Positions 36,458-48,928 of a stretch of 64,000 bases of DNA are shown in pieces. This DNA is from Evernia prunastri. Taxonomy: Eukaryota; Ascomycota; Lecanoromycetes; Lecanorales; Parmeliaceae. Each line of letters opens with the position of its first letter. Position 1 is the first letter of the stretch. The notes below the pieces were generated by a model, which was not told the origin of the DNA, searched no databases, and was given only the letters and a program-made list of their open reading frames with translations. The position numbers and the translations under genes were made by a program. Location: positions 434,001 through 498,000 of the forward strand of contig NKYR01000009.1 of the NCBI GenBank assembly GCA_003184365.1. The letters run 5' to 3'.

Positions 36458-37540
36458 TGACTCGATGCTGCAGATGCAGCTGGGATGTCTGGAGAGAATT
36501 GGAAAAGCTTGGAAGGCTGATAGACTTGAAATTGGGAGGAGCTTTGCCTTTCCATACCTTACCTCCTGTACCGGGGGGTGGGAGATCGGGGGGGGAGATC
36601 GGGGGGGAGGTGCCACGGAGGAAAGATAGGAGGAAGGCTTAACTAATTATTACCTATTGCACCATTACAATAACATACCATCACCACGGAGGAAAGAAAA
36701 AGGCTCGGCCTTCTCTTCGGCTCGCATTGACTTTGGCTTAACTTAACTCAAGCAAATATTAAATTGATTTTAATTACTGGGGCCTCGTGGCGTCCACCGT
36801 TCATCCTGGTTCGTAGGCTCATGCAGGTACATCACCTTCGATGCCTTCCAGCTCCCGGGCCATTTCCCAGCCGGACGAATTGCAGGGAAGATACCTTGAC
36901 ACTGATCTCTTTTAAACACCTTACACCTCCACTTGCCATGGATGTTGGGATCCACGAGTCATGTAAACTACCAGCGGCTCGGGCTCATACCCCCGGCGCC
37001 GGCAGCACTTGGGGGCCATTTCCATCTTTACCTCACCAATCAAAGTCCTTCCGACCCCCGGCTCGAGCCCACCTGCTACAAATGGTCTAGGGAAGTGTGA
37101 CGGGGACAGCGTGCCGAGCCATACGAGGCCAGTCCCTGGGGCCTGCCGCAATCTCTCCGCTGCCACTCTTCTGGGCTCGGTATCTATCTGATACGAACAG
37201 ATTGCTATTCCAGCCTGTACGGTACCCTCTGCTGTACTCACTTGCATCGGGTCCCCATCATAGTAACGGAACGAAGCCCTCACTGGATGTTTGCATCCCT
37301 ACATTTCTTATTAGAGGCAGGAAACAAAATGGTGATGATCAGGGAGGGTGAGAAGCTGATAATTCTCAGGGCTAGGGAAATATGCTGTCTAGTATACACG
37401 ATCTCGTTGTGACGCTCACCCGCGTCAACGTGCGGGTATATACCTTGACCTTGTCGTACAGGATCGTTCATAGCTAATTGCTCGTAGACAGATACACCTT
37501 GACGGCGTCCATGTGGTAATCAACTTTCTCTCTTAATTGG
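36314..37540. other. Intergenic region
   Basis: About 1.2 kb. Contains a (GT)n microsatellite at 36422-36457 and two GGGGGGAGATCGG repeats near 36588-36610. Short open frames only; nothing recognised. Confidence 0.5.
36422..36457. repeat. (GT)n microsatellite
   Basis: About 17 GT units with a single TTT interruption, about 110 bases upstream of the Urc4 start on the opposite strand. Confidence 0.9.
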
Positions 37541-38334
37541 TCAAGCTGCAGTATCTGCAGTATCTAGCGCAGCCCCAGCCCCCGGAACTTCAGGTATCAC
37601 TCCTCGCGGAATCATCCTGTCAATAGGTGCATTCGTACTAAACATCAGAACGGCCATCGCCTGTTCCTTGCCTGTCGGGGTTCACTTTCTGTTAGAGAGC
37701 ATTTTTGACGGAATCGAATACCGCTCAAGATTCACTTACCAACTGCTGCCCAACCAAGCATTTTCCTCCTCCCTAGACAATTTGCTCTCACGGTCGAAAT
37801 GGGCAAACGAAAGTCGGCAAACCGCCCCAGGTCTGACCGCGGGAATGGTCCTGGAGACTGATTCGGCAAGATGCCTCTCGGAATATCCGCAATGTTGGCA
37901 ATTGCAATTGTACATGATCCTGGCCGACGCGTAATCAGCGACATGAAATTGTCCACAAGATGCTCGGTTGACTCACTCTTAATATATCGTCGCGGCGTAG
38001 CCATATACGGTATGCCTGGGTGGGCAGGTGCGAGTCCTTGCTGGGCGAATTCGAATTCGGCACTCATGTGCGTGGCAAGATCGGTGTGCAGAAATGTCTG
38101 CCATGCTTGAAAACAGTCGTCTGTGAGCTCATAATCATAGCCCGTACCTCCGGTCCATATCAGCGACGAGGTGCAGAGCTCCACTGCAGGTGGATTTGTC
38201 GTGTTCAGTGATTGCATAGTGAGTGAACCCGGACTGTCGATTGCTTGATTTGGCGGCAGAGTCAGACCGGCCGCGCCAAGGGTCCAACAGAGAGTGAGGA
38301 GGCAAAAGGATTCGAGCGAGAAAAATACTCTCAT
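37541..38334 (-). CDS. Secreted protein, conserved fungal type, unknown function
   Basis: Two exons, 38334-37740 and 37671-37541, give about 241 residues. A clear signal peptide is seen at the start (MRVFFSLESFCLLTLCWTLG then AAGLTLP). The mature part has spaced cysteines (VELCTSSLIWTG, TDDCFQAW, GSCTIAIANI, RANCLGR), YELTDDCFQAWQTFL, and the TIAIANIADIPRG segment seen in a broad group of uncharacterised ascomycete secreted proteins. Exon 2 adds a Met/Val-rich strand and an Ala/Thr-rich tail. The intron (GTAAGT, CTCTAAC, CGACAG) is well formed. The start at 38334 is chosen because it opens the signal peptide; an in-frame ATG at 38373 would add 13 residues. A 181-residue open frame in another frame overlaps exon 1 and runs upstream to 38680. 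The protein could be a cell-wall component or an effector, but nothing here decides it. Confidence 0.75.
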
Positions 38335-40475
38335 GGTTGAAACCTTCTGCGACATGCACCTCGACGTGAGCATCTACGAGGAATGAATCAAGATGGGCAT
38401 TACGAGCACATGGGAATTTCGTAGGGGATGACGCCAGACCTTTCCAGAGCGGCTCAGCGGGTAACGCATCGCGAATACTGTAGACACTGTCTGGGATACG
38501 CGCGAGTGTCTTTGCGGCTTCCACGAAGCGCCATATATGCGTCCCCGAAGCCGACGCTGGAATTGTGTTGGTGCTTGTGCGAAGATACAGTGACTGGAGA
38601 TGTCTTTCGATGCGCATCGTGCTGCGGGAGAGCGGAACGCCCCCAGGTGCGTTCCAGTTGTGTGCGTCGATCATATCCATAAATGAGCTGCTTGCACCTC
38701 TTCTTTTTTTCTGGCAGTCGTGACGTTTCAGACATGCCAGTATTTTTGTCCGATCTGTCAGTATAATATGCGCGCAGCGCTAGATAATTCTTTCCGGACC
38801 AATTATCTTCCTGATTCGGTTATCAAAGTGCGTGCGTGCGTGTGTATGCACTACTATTAGGAAAGAAGGTCATGCGCAGAGGGCGATAATTCAGATGGAT
38901 TTTATTAGATGCGTAGCTTGAGGGAAGTGGTAGATGCCAGGGACATTATCTTTAAGAAGACCCTTTTCAGATCACACCATCTGATCAAAACACCGAGGTT
39001 TACGAGAAAGATTTGAATTTGCTCCGTGGGACATCTGCAAATTTCTGACCTCAATGGAAACGACCGGGAGCCCCCGTTGCGTTGTAGGCTTGGAAAATCT
39101 TTGCATTCTATCTGTGCATGTCTACCGCTCCATCCTCTTGTGCAGATCTGAGAGCGCGAGGAAATCCCGGGCTCGGAAGCTTGTCTTCGAGCTCGGGTCG
39201 TGTATGGTCATATCGTAGTTCCCGAACCATATCGGAGATCGATGTGAAGATTGATTTCGAAACGAACAGAGATGTAAGAAAGCTGGCTGCTGTTGCTGTT
39301 GTGCAACTATTGCCGCGTTCATGAACAGCAGACTGGGTCCGGATGATCCGGTTGCGGTTTTGACAGCATGGAACGCGATTGTCGATAGCTTCGATGTCAT
39401 TGGCGCAGCTATGCAGGGTTCATGCTCAATTAGGTACATCAGCTCGTGAAGTGTATTCTGATGCCTTCGATACCGTGTCTGAGCATTGGCGAGTAGAGCG
39501 GCGAAAGACGTCCATGTCTGGATTGACCCTCTTCATGGAGAAGTCCGAACTCGAATAGCGCCTTTGTCTGCGAGCCCAAATGGTCGGTTTTCGAGGAATT
39601 GGGCGGTTTCGTCCTCGGCACGAGCGCCGTGGGAACTGGTCTCTATTTCAATGACGATGGCAATAACGCGAATGTCTGCATTGTCATTGATCTTTCATCT
39701 CGGACTGCAACGACTCTGTCTGTCTCTCTGTCCTGTCCTGCTAGGAGAGGGGTTTTAGAGGGTTAAAGTGGATGGATGGCTGGCTGGCTCTTGTGGTATC
39801 ACGTACGGCGTCGATGCCTATCAGAAACGCAGTCATTGTCAGCGTGATAGGGTTTGCCTACCTCATGCAGCGCAGTCGCGGCTGAGCTGTCTCGGGTGCG
39901 GAGAATTGCCTTGTGGGTTGCTGCATTGCGCCAGAACCGTGGGTGCCTACCTACTCTGAGACAGGGGGCGGTGTCTCAGCTGTGCGATTTCCGGTAGCAT
40001 GGGCGGGCGATAGGAGTCGCTGACGCCTTGGGTTGCGGATACTGACTGGGCTGTGAAGCGCGCTTATGTTTGGTATTGTCTTTTCGCGTCTGCAGTTTCT
40101 TCTTTCTTTTTGTATCTGCCTCCTCAACTATTTGCCGGTGTAGCCTCTCCAGGACAACCCAACATCTCGACCAACTTTTCTTTTATCAAATTTAACGACC
40201 TTTTTTCTTGAGTACGTCCACTAACTGCCTCCTCTCAGCACTAGACTCTGACAATCTACATTTTCTGTGAGTAAGTGGCTACCTTCTTGTTCAGTGGTCG
40301 CTGTTGTCGGCGAACAAGATGCTATGATCATGATGCCCTAGACGTGCCTCGGCCACTTTCATTCACAAATACAAATAGCCGTTTTCAATGTTGATTCCTA
40401 CCCTGGAGTCATTGCCCAAAGCCCATACCTATGTGAATACACAGTCTGACTTCTTCATCTAGAGCTTCGTACCGC
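38335..40475. other. Long region without a supported gene
   Basis: About 2.1 kb. On the minus strand, coding-like fragments at 39122-39439 and 39560-39850 can be joined only by assuming a frame change or a very short intron, so I do not call a gene. The rest is spacer, with a C/T-rich leader-like segment at 40080-40260 ahead of the next candidate gene. Confidence 0.4.
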
Positions 40476-41117
40476 ATGGACGGCAGCGATGAGAGCACAG
40501 CCAAGACTGCAGTTGCACTTCCAGAGGACGAACCCTCCAAAAGCCAGCACCTCGGGCATCATGGACGTCCAAACAACCCACCTTGGAGGAAAGTGATAGT
40601 ATATGATTGCGAAGAACAGACTGTCAAAGTCACAAGCGAGAAGAATATCAGTCGGTCACGCGCTTCGTCCGCCCACGCACCGGACTAATAGGGGCTCTTG
40701 TATCAGATTTAGATCATTGCCACAAATTAGATCTTCCGCCGAACCGCAGACAGGTCACGATTTTCGTCGATGGAGAGACAGAGTCAACGCCGACACTAGC
40801 AAGCCAGGGGGCAGATGGGCAGAGTAACGTGCAGCTTGCAACACTGTATCTTGATCGCTTGGGCGCGTTTCATCAGGTCCTCCGCTTCTTAGGACTGCTG
40901 TCGACGTTGTACGTTGTAATTGCAGCACCGCGAAGTGAGACGTCGTCGTAGATCATTGATTAGCAATACCCTGGAGGTGCGGCATAATGGAATCGGGGCC
41001 CTTTTTGGCTGTTGGCCACACTGCTGGTTCAGTTCCTACTCAGGGACAACGCATGCTTGGTTGGTCTCGGCCCTTTTAAGCTGGAGGCTAAGATTTAGCG
41101 ATCTGTCGCGCATGTGA
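40476..41117 (+). CDS. Possible multi-exon gene, unknown (weak)
   Basis: Not recognised. An open frame from ATG 40476 (MDGSDESTAKTAVALPEDEP) contains NNPPWRKVIVYDCEEQ, which looks coding. A well-formed intron at 40651-40706 (GTCGGT donor, GGACTAATAGG branch, TATCAG acceptor) joins it in phase to RRQVTIFVDGETEST and QLATLYLDRLGAF. A second possible intron, about 40879-40927 (GTCCTC..TTGCAG), leads to a basic HREVRRRRRS segment that stays open to 41117. The C-terminal end is uncertain. A C/T-rich leader with further splice-like signals precedes the ATG. The region could equally be a decayed gene. Confidence 0.35.
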
Positions 41118-42274
41118 TTTGTAGTAGGAGGGCAGACATACTACGATGTTGGTCTTCTTGGCATAGCTCAATGCATTATCTAGGCCTAGGCCTTTTCCGG
41201 ACCCAACAGAAGGAGATGGGTAATGATCGTGGTAGGAGGTGTTGTTGCTGTAGATTGAAAAGAAGATGGTATTGCACATAGGTTGTAAATGCTGGTAGTG
41301 CGGCAAAAAGCAGATGAGCCATTGCATGGCACACAAAGGACATCAGCCGTGGGGACCAAAGCGCAACGAGCAAAGCCACCAGATAGGCCACGTAGCCTCT
41401 TGCAGAATTCGTATTGGTCCATCTGCATGGTCACAGCATCAGACCCTAGACCGTTGATTGTTATTATATCTTTTTGCGGAACCCCGTGAGCAGGTCCCTG
41501 AGGTAGAGTAGATGGGTGACCTAAAGACGAAGAGATTTGGGCTTTGTTGCGGTAAGAAGACTGCCGCCAGGCAATCACCATAACAATCTAGCAGTCACAG
41601 TATGCGGCATGCAGGGCTCAAGAAAGGCTCTATGCCAGCGCGGATATCTGTTCACTTCATCTTCCGTCATCTTGATAGCCTAGTTATAGGGTGCTTTTTA
41701 CCCTCCTCATGGTGGGAACCTACCTCTGAGATTTGGGCAAGCTCTCGAAGTCACTCTCCTCACACGACATAAATGTATACGTGCTGACCACGTTCGATCA
41801 TAGATGTTTGAGATGTGGATTGTGACATTTTACTTGTCAAGAACCGCGTCTTGGGACTTCTTTTGTTCCTTCAATTAGAGCATGGCATAATGTAGCTTGA
41901 CGAAACGCAGCAAAAGGCAATGTGAAGAGGAAGAAGTTTCGTCTTCTAACTGCACGAATGGTTGTGGATAGCGACCATGAACAATAATCTACTTTTATTC
42001 CAGATGAATGAAGAAGACTCAAGGAAAAAATGGGAGAGTTAGTTGTAAACTCGTCAGGTACGACGATAGCCGCCGCGGGAGATCTAAGGTGTGGCGGCTG
42101 TGGCTGTGGTGGCTAAAAGATTGGCTTCGAAACATTAAGTTGTTCGGGTCAGTCGATACGACCTCCGTAAGACGACCTATGCATCTCTTATCTCTTGCTT
42201 CAGATCTTTCGGATTCCCGTTAGTTGAGCACCTCGTCACCATGCCATGACACCAGTAATCCTTACTCCATCAGT
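41118..42274. other. Intergenic region upstream of Swa2-like gene
   Basis: About 1.15 kb with short open frames on both strands, including 131 residues on the minus strand at 41186-41581 with Cys-rich but unrecognised text. No gene is supported. Confidence 0.45.
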
Positions 42275-45204
42275 ATGGATGATCTTTCAAGCGTGGATTG
42301 GGCGCCCTCTAAAGCGTCCTCAGCAGTTCGGCAACATCCTCCAGCTCAAGGCAACTATTATCCGACCCTGAGACCCACTCCACCGTTGTCTGGAAGATCT
42401 ACGCCTTCGGCATTTCCACCGTCAGTAGGTACTGGGCAATCGCTCCCCAATGCTCCCCCGAGAAGCAGCGGCTCAACGCCTGCCAATGACAGCTTCGCCA
42501 ATCTGGTGGCCTTCAGTAATCGACAATCAACGAAAAGCCTCTCGTTACAGGAACAGCAGAAACAGCTGCAGGAGGAAAGAGCAAAACAAGAGGCAGATAA
42601 GAGGAGACAATTTGATGCACGCTTTGGCAGTGTACAGGCCGCAGCTTGGGATACGTTAGGCGATGGGAGGACTACGCCGAACAGGATTACGTCTCCTCCA
42701 ACTTACACGACTACAAATGAGTATGGAGGGCAAAAGTTATCGAAGATCATCAATAAGCCTTTCGCAGGGATACCCGCTCCTCCATCCGTGAAGTCGTCTA
42801 TAGAGGACGACAACGATTTGTTCTCAGCTTTCAACGCTTCGGCACCCGTTGATAGTTCCAGTCATATGTCTCCGCCCCTGCAATCTCCGAATATCGAAGG
42901 TTCAGACAAAGTTCGCAGCTCAGGTGCCCCAAGCTCCAGCTCAGCCGTGAAAGGTCTCACTGGAAGCACGGGAGATCATATCGAGGAGAATGATGACGAC
43001 CCTTTCGGGCTTGGTACGGATGGATTTGTTAAGAAGCAAAAACAGGATGTGAGCGTCAATGGCAATCCCGAAGAGGACGACGATGTCCTTGGGCTATTAG
43101 GGCGCCCCGTCTCTGAGTTTTCGAAGCTAGCGCCGAGAAGAGAAAAGGCTCTAGAACCTACAAATGACACATCTCTCCACCCTCAGGATCGGGCAGTGGC
43201 AGAATTGGTAGACATGGGCTTCACACCTGAGAAATCAAGGATAGCTCTCGAGGCTACTGAAAGCGGCACGGATGTTCAGGCTGCAGTTGGATGGTTGTTG
43301 AACCAAGCGCACGGAGAGTCTCGCAAGAAGAGTCAGCCACAGAATCACCAGGAAGAAGATGGAAACTTGGCTAACAGATCTCAACAATCCAAGAGGGCAC
43401 CTGGACGCCGGAAGAGTTCAGGTGGCGGCTCGGCGAAGCCAGCTTGGATGCGGGAGCAGGAAGTCAATGGAGCTAGTCAGCGACGGCAGGACAGCAGATC
43501 TCCTGCAAAGGGGGAGAAAGACCCTTCGCAATATGCAGCCGAAATTGGGACAAAGATGTTCAAAACTGCCAACTCATTGTGGAAGACGGGCACGAAGAGG
43601 TTGAACCAGGCAGTGGCTGAATTCAATTCGGATAGTGATTCCGGCCAGCCTAAATGGATGAAAGAGGCTCAAACAGAAGCAGGCGCGCGAAAGCCGAGGC
43701 CTCCAAGGCGGGAGCCTGATTCTAATGATCATGATCGGATGGCTTCGAAGGTGGAACAACAACCGGCGGCGCGGCAAACGCAGCCAGATGTCACGGACGA
43801 GGCTCTGATGCTTGAAGCGGACTCTCGTCCGCCTCCGCGAAAACTTCGAGCACAAGCAGATGTCCCTCAACCGCTTTCAACACCACCGCCGTCATTACGA
43901 TCGAGGGAGTCTCAAGGGCAGCCTATGCCTCAGCCGAAGTTCACGCAACAGCAAGTAGCTCGTGACCCGAGAGCGAAGCTGACCAGGCAAGCAATTGAGG
44001 AAGAGGCTTCTCAAGCGTACATCAGTCCAGCTCGACGGAAGAAGATGACTCCCAAACCGCCACCTATGGAGCAGGAACCGGATCTACTATTCGACTCCTC
44101 TCAGTCTTCGCAGCGGCCTGCGCCAGTATCTTCCGGCCCAATGCCTGCTCCTCAAGCAGTCCAGCGTCCCATGACTTCACTGGTGGTCCGTCCACCTCCA
44201 CCCAAACGAAACGTTCCCGGCATTTCTCCTTTTGCTCTGCAGGCTTCAACGAAAGCTCGCCAAGAAGGCACCTTGGCTTTCAAACGAGGCGACTATGCAC
44301 TTGCTACAACCTTATATTCAACAGGAATCACTGCCATTCCTTCCACTCATCCTCTAATACTTCCCATTCTTACCAATCGTGCCCTCGCACACCTCAAGAC
44401 CGGTGATCCTAAAGCCGCAATTGCAGACGCTAAATCTGCTCTTGACTTAATCGGGCCTTCACGAGGAGCTTCGGAGACTGTTGATCTTAGCGGCGATGAA
44501 GGCGTCAAGTCAATGATTACTTACTGGGAGAAGGCAATGACACGGCAAGCTGAAGCGTTGGAACAACTGGAGCGCTGGTCTGAGGCAGCGACTATCTGGA
44601 AGGCCTGCGTAGAAGCAGGCGTGGCAGGTGCCACGAGCATTGCGGGAAGGAACAGATGCGAGAAAGCTGCGGCAGGACCATCACAGCCCAAACCTTCTGC
44701 GGCGCGTAAGCCGGCCGCCCCAAAGCCTAGACCAAAGGTCTCCGCCTTCGGTGACCTCGCGCCCGAATCTGCACAGTCTGCGGAAGCAGTGTCGAGACTA
44801 CGAGCAGCGAATGCCGCAGCGGACCGCGTCGATGATGAGAAATTTGCGCTTGCGGATGTAGTTGATATGCGGGTCAAGAAATGGCGATTGGGTAAAGAGA
44901 GCAATTTGAGAGCGTTGCTATCGACCTTGCAAAACGTTCTCTGGGAAGGAAGCGGATGGAAGGAGATTGGGATGGGGGAACTTTTGATGCCCGGCAAGGT
45001 GAAGATTAACTATATGAAGGGGATTGCGAAGGTGCATCCGGATAAGGTGAGCGGTTCACTCCTGCGGTGCAAATCTTTTGGGTAGCTGATGTATGGTCAC
45101 AGCTCCCTACGACAGCGACTACCGAGCAGAAGATGATCAGCGCTGCGGTTTTCGCAACGTTGAACGAAGCGTGGGAGAAGTTCAAGCAGGAGAACAACCT
45201 CTGA
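42275..45204 (+). CDS. swa2: Auxilin-like clathrin-uncoating J-protein (Swa2 type)
   Basis: Two exons, 42275-45046 and 45103-45204, give about 957 residues. Visible in order are: a disordered N-terminus with clathrin/adaptor-type short motifs (NDLFSAF, DDPFGLG, DDVLGLL); a UBA domain at about 305-346 (VAELVDMGFTPEKSRIALEA); TPR repeats at about 655-725 (ARQEGTLAFKRGDYALATTL, ILTNRALAHLKTGD); and a C-terminal J domain (about 880-957) with the HPD tripeptide near 921-923, right before the last intron. UBA-TPR-J is the Swa2/Aux1 order. These proteins recruit Hsc70 to clathrin-coated vesicles and stimulate uncoating. The final exon completes the J domain (EQKMISAAVFATLNEAWEKF). The 56-nt intron has GTGAGC/CACAG signals and a GCTGAT branch. 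The start is the first in-frame ATG; an in-frame TTG upstream is not used. Confidence 0.92.
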
Positions 45205-46703
45205 ACATGGTCATACCTCCCTGCGCTGAAACCTTACCCTTGTCCAGCAGTCCTCTATAGACCAGAAGAATCCTTGGCAATACGAGCATGATGCGCCTTG
45301 ATGTCGTGATGTGGCCTCAAACAGTAACGTTACCTCCGCTCTAGCGGGCATTCTACAAGATCCACGCATCTCAACGCGGTTTTTTGCTACGTTATCCTTC
45401 GCGAGCTTTGTGCTTGGCCATCATTGCGCATCTCATAAGTTATCAAACCGTAGGACGATAGAGATAGCAAAGCTTACGCATCGAGGGGGGCATCTCCTCC
45501 CCCCGAACTCTTACAGGATAGAGCTCCCTTCTTCCTTTCTTTCACTTGCGCACCAACCCCCTTTTTTTTGGAGTAAGTCGCTGGAAAGAAGTGAGAAGGG
45601 GGCACCCTATGCTCGAGGTGTAATTTTGCTGTTGATAGGGATGGTGATGATGGGGACGATGGTGATGGGGATGGTGATGATGGTCGGTTTTTTTCTTTCT
45701 TTCCTAGCGGTGCCCTTGAATCAACCTATGTTGTACAGCACGCATCATCATAATGATCCGTCGCCGTTCTACGTTACTCTACTCTACTCTACGTTACTCT
45801 ACCCTACCCCACTCTACCCTACCCTGTCTACTATTCTCCTCTCCACCCTAACTATCCTACGCTTCATCCATGCTCCTTGTCATCTTGTGACCGCGTGGTA
45901 ATAGCTGGCAGATGTTTTTCGAGGGGATCTTCATCCGGGTTTGGGTTACGGGTGTGGGGGGTTCGGCTGGCTTTTTTTTTTGGGCGCGGTGTCTGTTATT
46001 GAGGGGAAGAGGGGAAAGAGAGGGGAAAGTGAAAGAGGGGGAGGGAGGGAAAGGGAAAGGGAAAGGGAAAGGGAAAGGGAAAGGGAAAGGGAAAGGGGAG
46101 GGGACTGGATGTGTGGATGGAAGGATGTGCTGGCTATGATGGATGTGTCACAGATGTGTTGGACATGTGAAATAGATGGATGATGGATTGACGGGTAAGT
46201 AGATAGGTGGGTGGATCGATGAATGTACGAGATTGAACGTGTGGATGTGATGGATGGATGGATGGATGTGATGGCTATATGTATGTATGTGACAACGGGT
46301 CTGCTTAGATGGCGATGGTGAAGGTGGAGGGCCAATGGTACTTGATCAGATAGAGCAAATGACTAAGTGTAACAGGTGTGTGGTTTGTACGGAACGGGTC
46401 TTTGGTGCGATCGTAGGTGGATGATGGTGGGGAAGCCTGACTGTGCATCCGGTATCTACCTATCTTACCTACTCAGGTACTTCGGTACTGCTTGGAGTTT
46501 GGAATAAGGGTATTGATCTAGGTACGCATGAATCGTAGCAGGATACCAAGGCGCGGAGGGCCAAGGCTGGCGTGCTCCCGCATGGGGACTAAGGGTAAGT
46601 AAGCCCAGGCTCGAGCTAACCTACGTACCTTAATCCCGCAACCGTCCGCATTCGGGTCGCATCCGGCTGCTGCCGCTTTCCCCCATATACCCAAGGCAGA
46701 ACC
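45205..46703. other. Intergenic, low-complexity region
   Basis: About 1.5 kb between convergent genes, dense in simple repeats: GGGGATGGTGATGATG (45640-45695), a TACTC/CTACC array (45775-45828), a GGGAAA hexamer array and GATG/GGAT runs (46140-46275). Open frames here are repeat translations. No gene is supported. Confidence 0.6.
46047..46097. repeat. (GGGAAA)n hexanucleotide array
   Basis: About eight perfect tandem copies of GGGAAA, read directly, flanked by other purine-rich sequence. It is not a canonical telomere unit (TTAGGG). Confidence 0.92.
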
Positions 46704-48116
46704 CTACGCCGCCATCCATCCCCACGTCCCATGCAGCCCCAACAGCGACCGCACGACGCCAAACCCGAACGTCCACTCCTCCTCCCGCCGCACGAGCCGC
46801 ATCCGCGGGTACTGCCAGCACGGCGTCGACCAGGCCAGAAACGCCACGACCCACGCGTAGCCGAGGACGCGCCACCACCAACCCCGACGGCCGCCGTTGA
46901 GCCGGCGGGCGAGCTCCTGCGCGCCGTCCTCGAGCGCGATGGCGAGGGCGTTGGTGCAGAAGAAGCGGAGGGCGCCCGATTGCGCGGCGGGCACGCTCTT
47001 GCCCACGTCCGAGGCAACGTGGATCGCGCCGGAGAGGAGGAAGGTGAAGAAGAGGGCGCTGTAGCGCGCGGGGAGGGAGCCCCGCGGGAGGCGGAGGACG
47101 GTGTGGGTTAGGAAGCGGGAGGGGCCTTCGAGGTTGTTGCGGAGGTTTTGGTGCCAGAATTTGCTGGTGGTGGGGATGGGGTTAGTTTCCCGCTCTCTCT
47201 TCTTTCTGGGTGTATAGAGCGGTGCCGGTAGAGGGAAGGGGCAGGACGATGGGACTCACCCCCAATATCCTCGCACGGTGTAGGCTTCGGAGAGAGAGCC
47301 GAACAACGGGCGTAGCTCCCGTATCTCACTGGACTTGTTCAACGCGGATAGCAATGTCATCGTGCCGACGAGGATCTGCACGCCGCAATACGAAAGGACC
47401 CAAAACGCGATTGCAAGTACCACCCGCGCCATCACCTCTTCCCGCGATACCTCGCCTAGCCGTGTCAAGAATGGCTCGCGCGCTCGCGCGGTGTAGAAAG
47501 GATCTATGCTCATTTCCACTTCCATGAATATTTCTCGGAGGAGGAGCGAGGTCGCTATGATCCACAGATTTTGCACTATGATACAAGCACGCGTTGGGAC
47601 GTAGTCCGGGTCGCGGGGGGAGAATGGGGCGACGTTCTTGGCTTCCCACGGCGTGCCTACCATTCGGCTCGAGCGCGCTACTTTCCGTCCAAAGGCGAGG
47701 CGTGATCCAAAGCTGCCCTGGGTGGTTTTACCCGTGACCGGTGGTCCGTCGACATGCTTTGGCACATCTTTATCGCAAAGTTCGTCGTCATTCTTCGGCT
47801 TCCGTTCCCCTGCAAAATCCGCCGGGAATATCTTGCTTCGATCCTCGAACGCCCATTGTCGAACCATCAGCCGATCGAAATACACGAGGATACAGGTAGC
47901 GTAGGCCCCTCCGAGCATTGCGCCCCACTGGTTCGTTGTGTGGGTATAGTTGGGGTATTTGGCGAGGCCGGCGCAGATGTACGCCACCAACAGCGCGAAG
48001 GTGGCGGGGCGCAGAGATGAATGGGCAGAGGTGAAGCCGCTAGTCAATGTGATGATTTGGTTCCCAACGAGTATGATGGCTAGAGGATGGAAGAGGATGG
48101 AAGGTGAGGAATGCAT
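46704..48116 (-). CDS. MBOAT / wax-synthase-like membrane acyltransferase
   Basis: Two exons, 48116-47260 and 47163-46704, give about 438 residues. It has many hydrophobic helices (LFHPLAIILVGNQIITLTSG, TFALLVAYICAGLA, ACIIVQNLWIIATSLLL, VVLAIAFWVLSYCGVQILVG and several in exon 2). The wax-synthase/MBOAT_2 signature is rebuilt across the intron: YTVRGYWG|KFWHQNLRN, then LFFTFLLSGAIH with the conserved His near residue 333. In fungi such proteins acylate sterols, terpenoids and other secondary metabolites in the ER membrane (for example trichothecene or meroterpenoid acetyltransferases), using acyl-CoA. The exact substrate is unknown. The gene lies about 6 kb from the PKS-NRPS end, with a transposon and a damaged gene between, so cluster membership is an inference. 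The 96-nt intron has GTGAGT/CACCAG signals. Confidence 0.85.
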
Positions 48117-48838
48117 GATGGCAGTGAAGTCGAGCGCGATGAAGCAGTGAGGGGATACAGATAGCTAGATAGGATTGTAGAAAGAGAAGTTTTTTCGACA
48201 GGGAAGGAAGAGGGTAGGTTGTTATCAAGGGAACAATCCAGACGCTTTGTATCCGTCAAGGTCATCATGCCCTCATGCGGTGATGAGGAGCATGTTAGTA
48301 GATCGATCGTTGAAGTCGGAATGTGGATACCCCGCCGAAGTCGAGAGAGATACAAAGAATACCTATCTTTGCGTATACATCCCCATGTCGTGTCTCGGGG
48401 CCAACTTGACTCCGAACGTTCCTTTTTCTCTGGTTGTACCTACCGTTTCAGCATTTTGATAGGTGTGTGATTGTGTATCACAGAAGTCGCCGGAGGCGTG
48501 CAGGTCTGGTACCCAAACAAATTTCGATATATCATAGCCGACATGCGCAGAGGAAGTCATAGCTGAGCGTGTGGAATGAGGCTGGCTGAATGTTGGGACT
48601 CTAGGTATGAGAATGGAATAGGTTACGTTCTGACATATCTGAGTAGGTACTGCTGTCGGTACCTTGGTCGTAGGTACTTGCATCAGCTGGAAGTAAGTAC
48701 GGCATTAGCATCAGAGCATTGACTTTCGGAAGCAGTATTTAGGTTCCATCGGCATCCCCGCCAACGCGGTTCCCTATTGTAGCCTTTAGATACCTTATGG
48801 CATACGCAAAGGCTCTAAGGTACCGGTAACCGAGTACC
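48117..48838. other. Intergenic region left of the transposon
   Basis: About 720 bases between the MBOAT gene 5' end and the Tc1-like element. Several GGTAC/TACC motifs occur (48640-48680, 48820-48838). No gene is supported. Confidence 0.5.
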
Positions 48839-48840
48839 TA
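48839..48840. repeat. TA target-site duplication, left
   Basis: TA dinucleotide directly flanking the left inverted repeat, matching TA at 50336-50337. This is the standard target duplication of Tc1/mariner elements. Confidence 0.85.
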
Positions 48841-48872
48841 CAACAGACTTTTCGTTTAATTTATCCGCACCC
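48841..48872 (+). repeat. Left terminal inverted repeat
   Basis: Begins CAACAGACTTTTCG and ends CCGCACCC. It is the reverse complement of 50304-50335 with mismatches only at positions 15 and 22. Confidence 0.95.
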
Positions 48873-48928
48873 CGAAAACGCGTTTTTTCGCGTTCTCCCA
48901 CCAAAATTCTTTCTACACCCTCTCTACC

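Noticed and set aside
39122..39850. Minus-strand coding-like fragments that might form a gene
   Set aside because: They join only with a 38-nt intron lacking signals or with a frameshift, and no family is recognisable.
46616..47111. Arg/Gly-rich frames over the MBOAT second exon
   Set aside because: GC-rich shadows of the acyltransferase reading frame.
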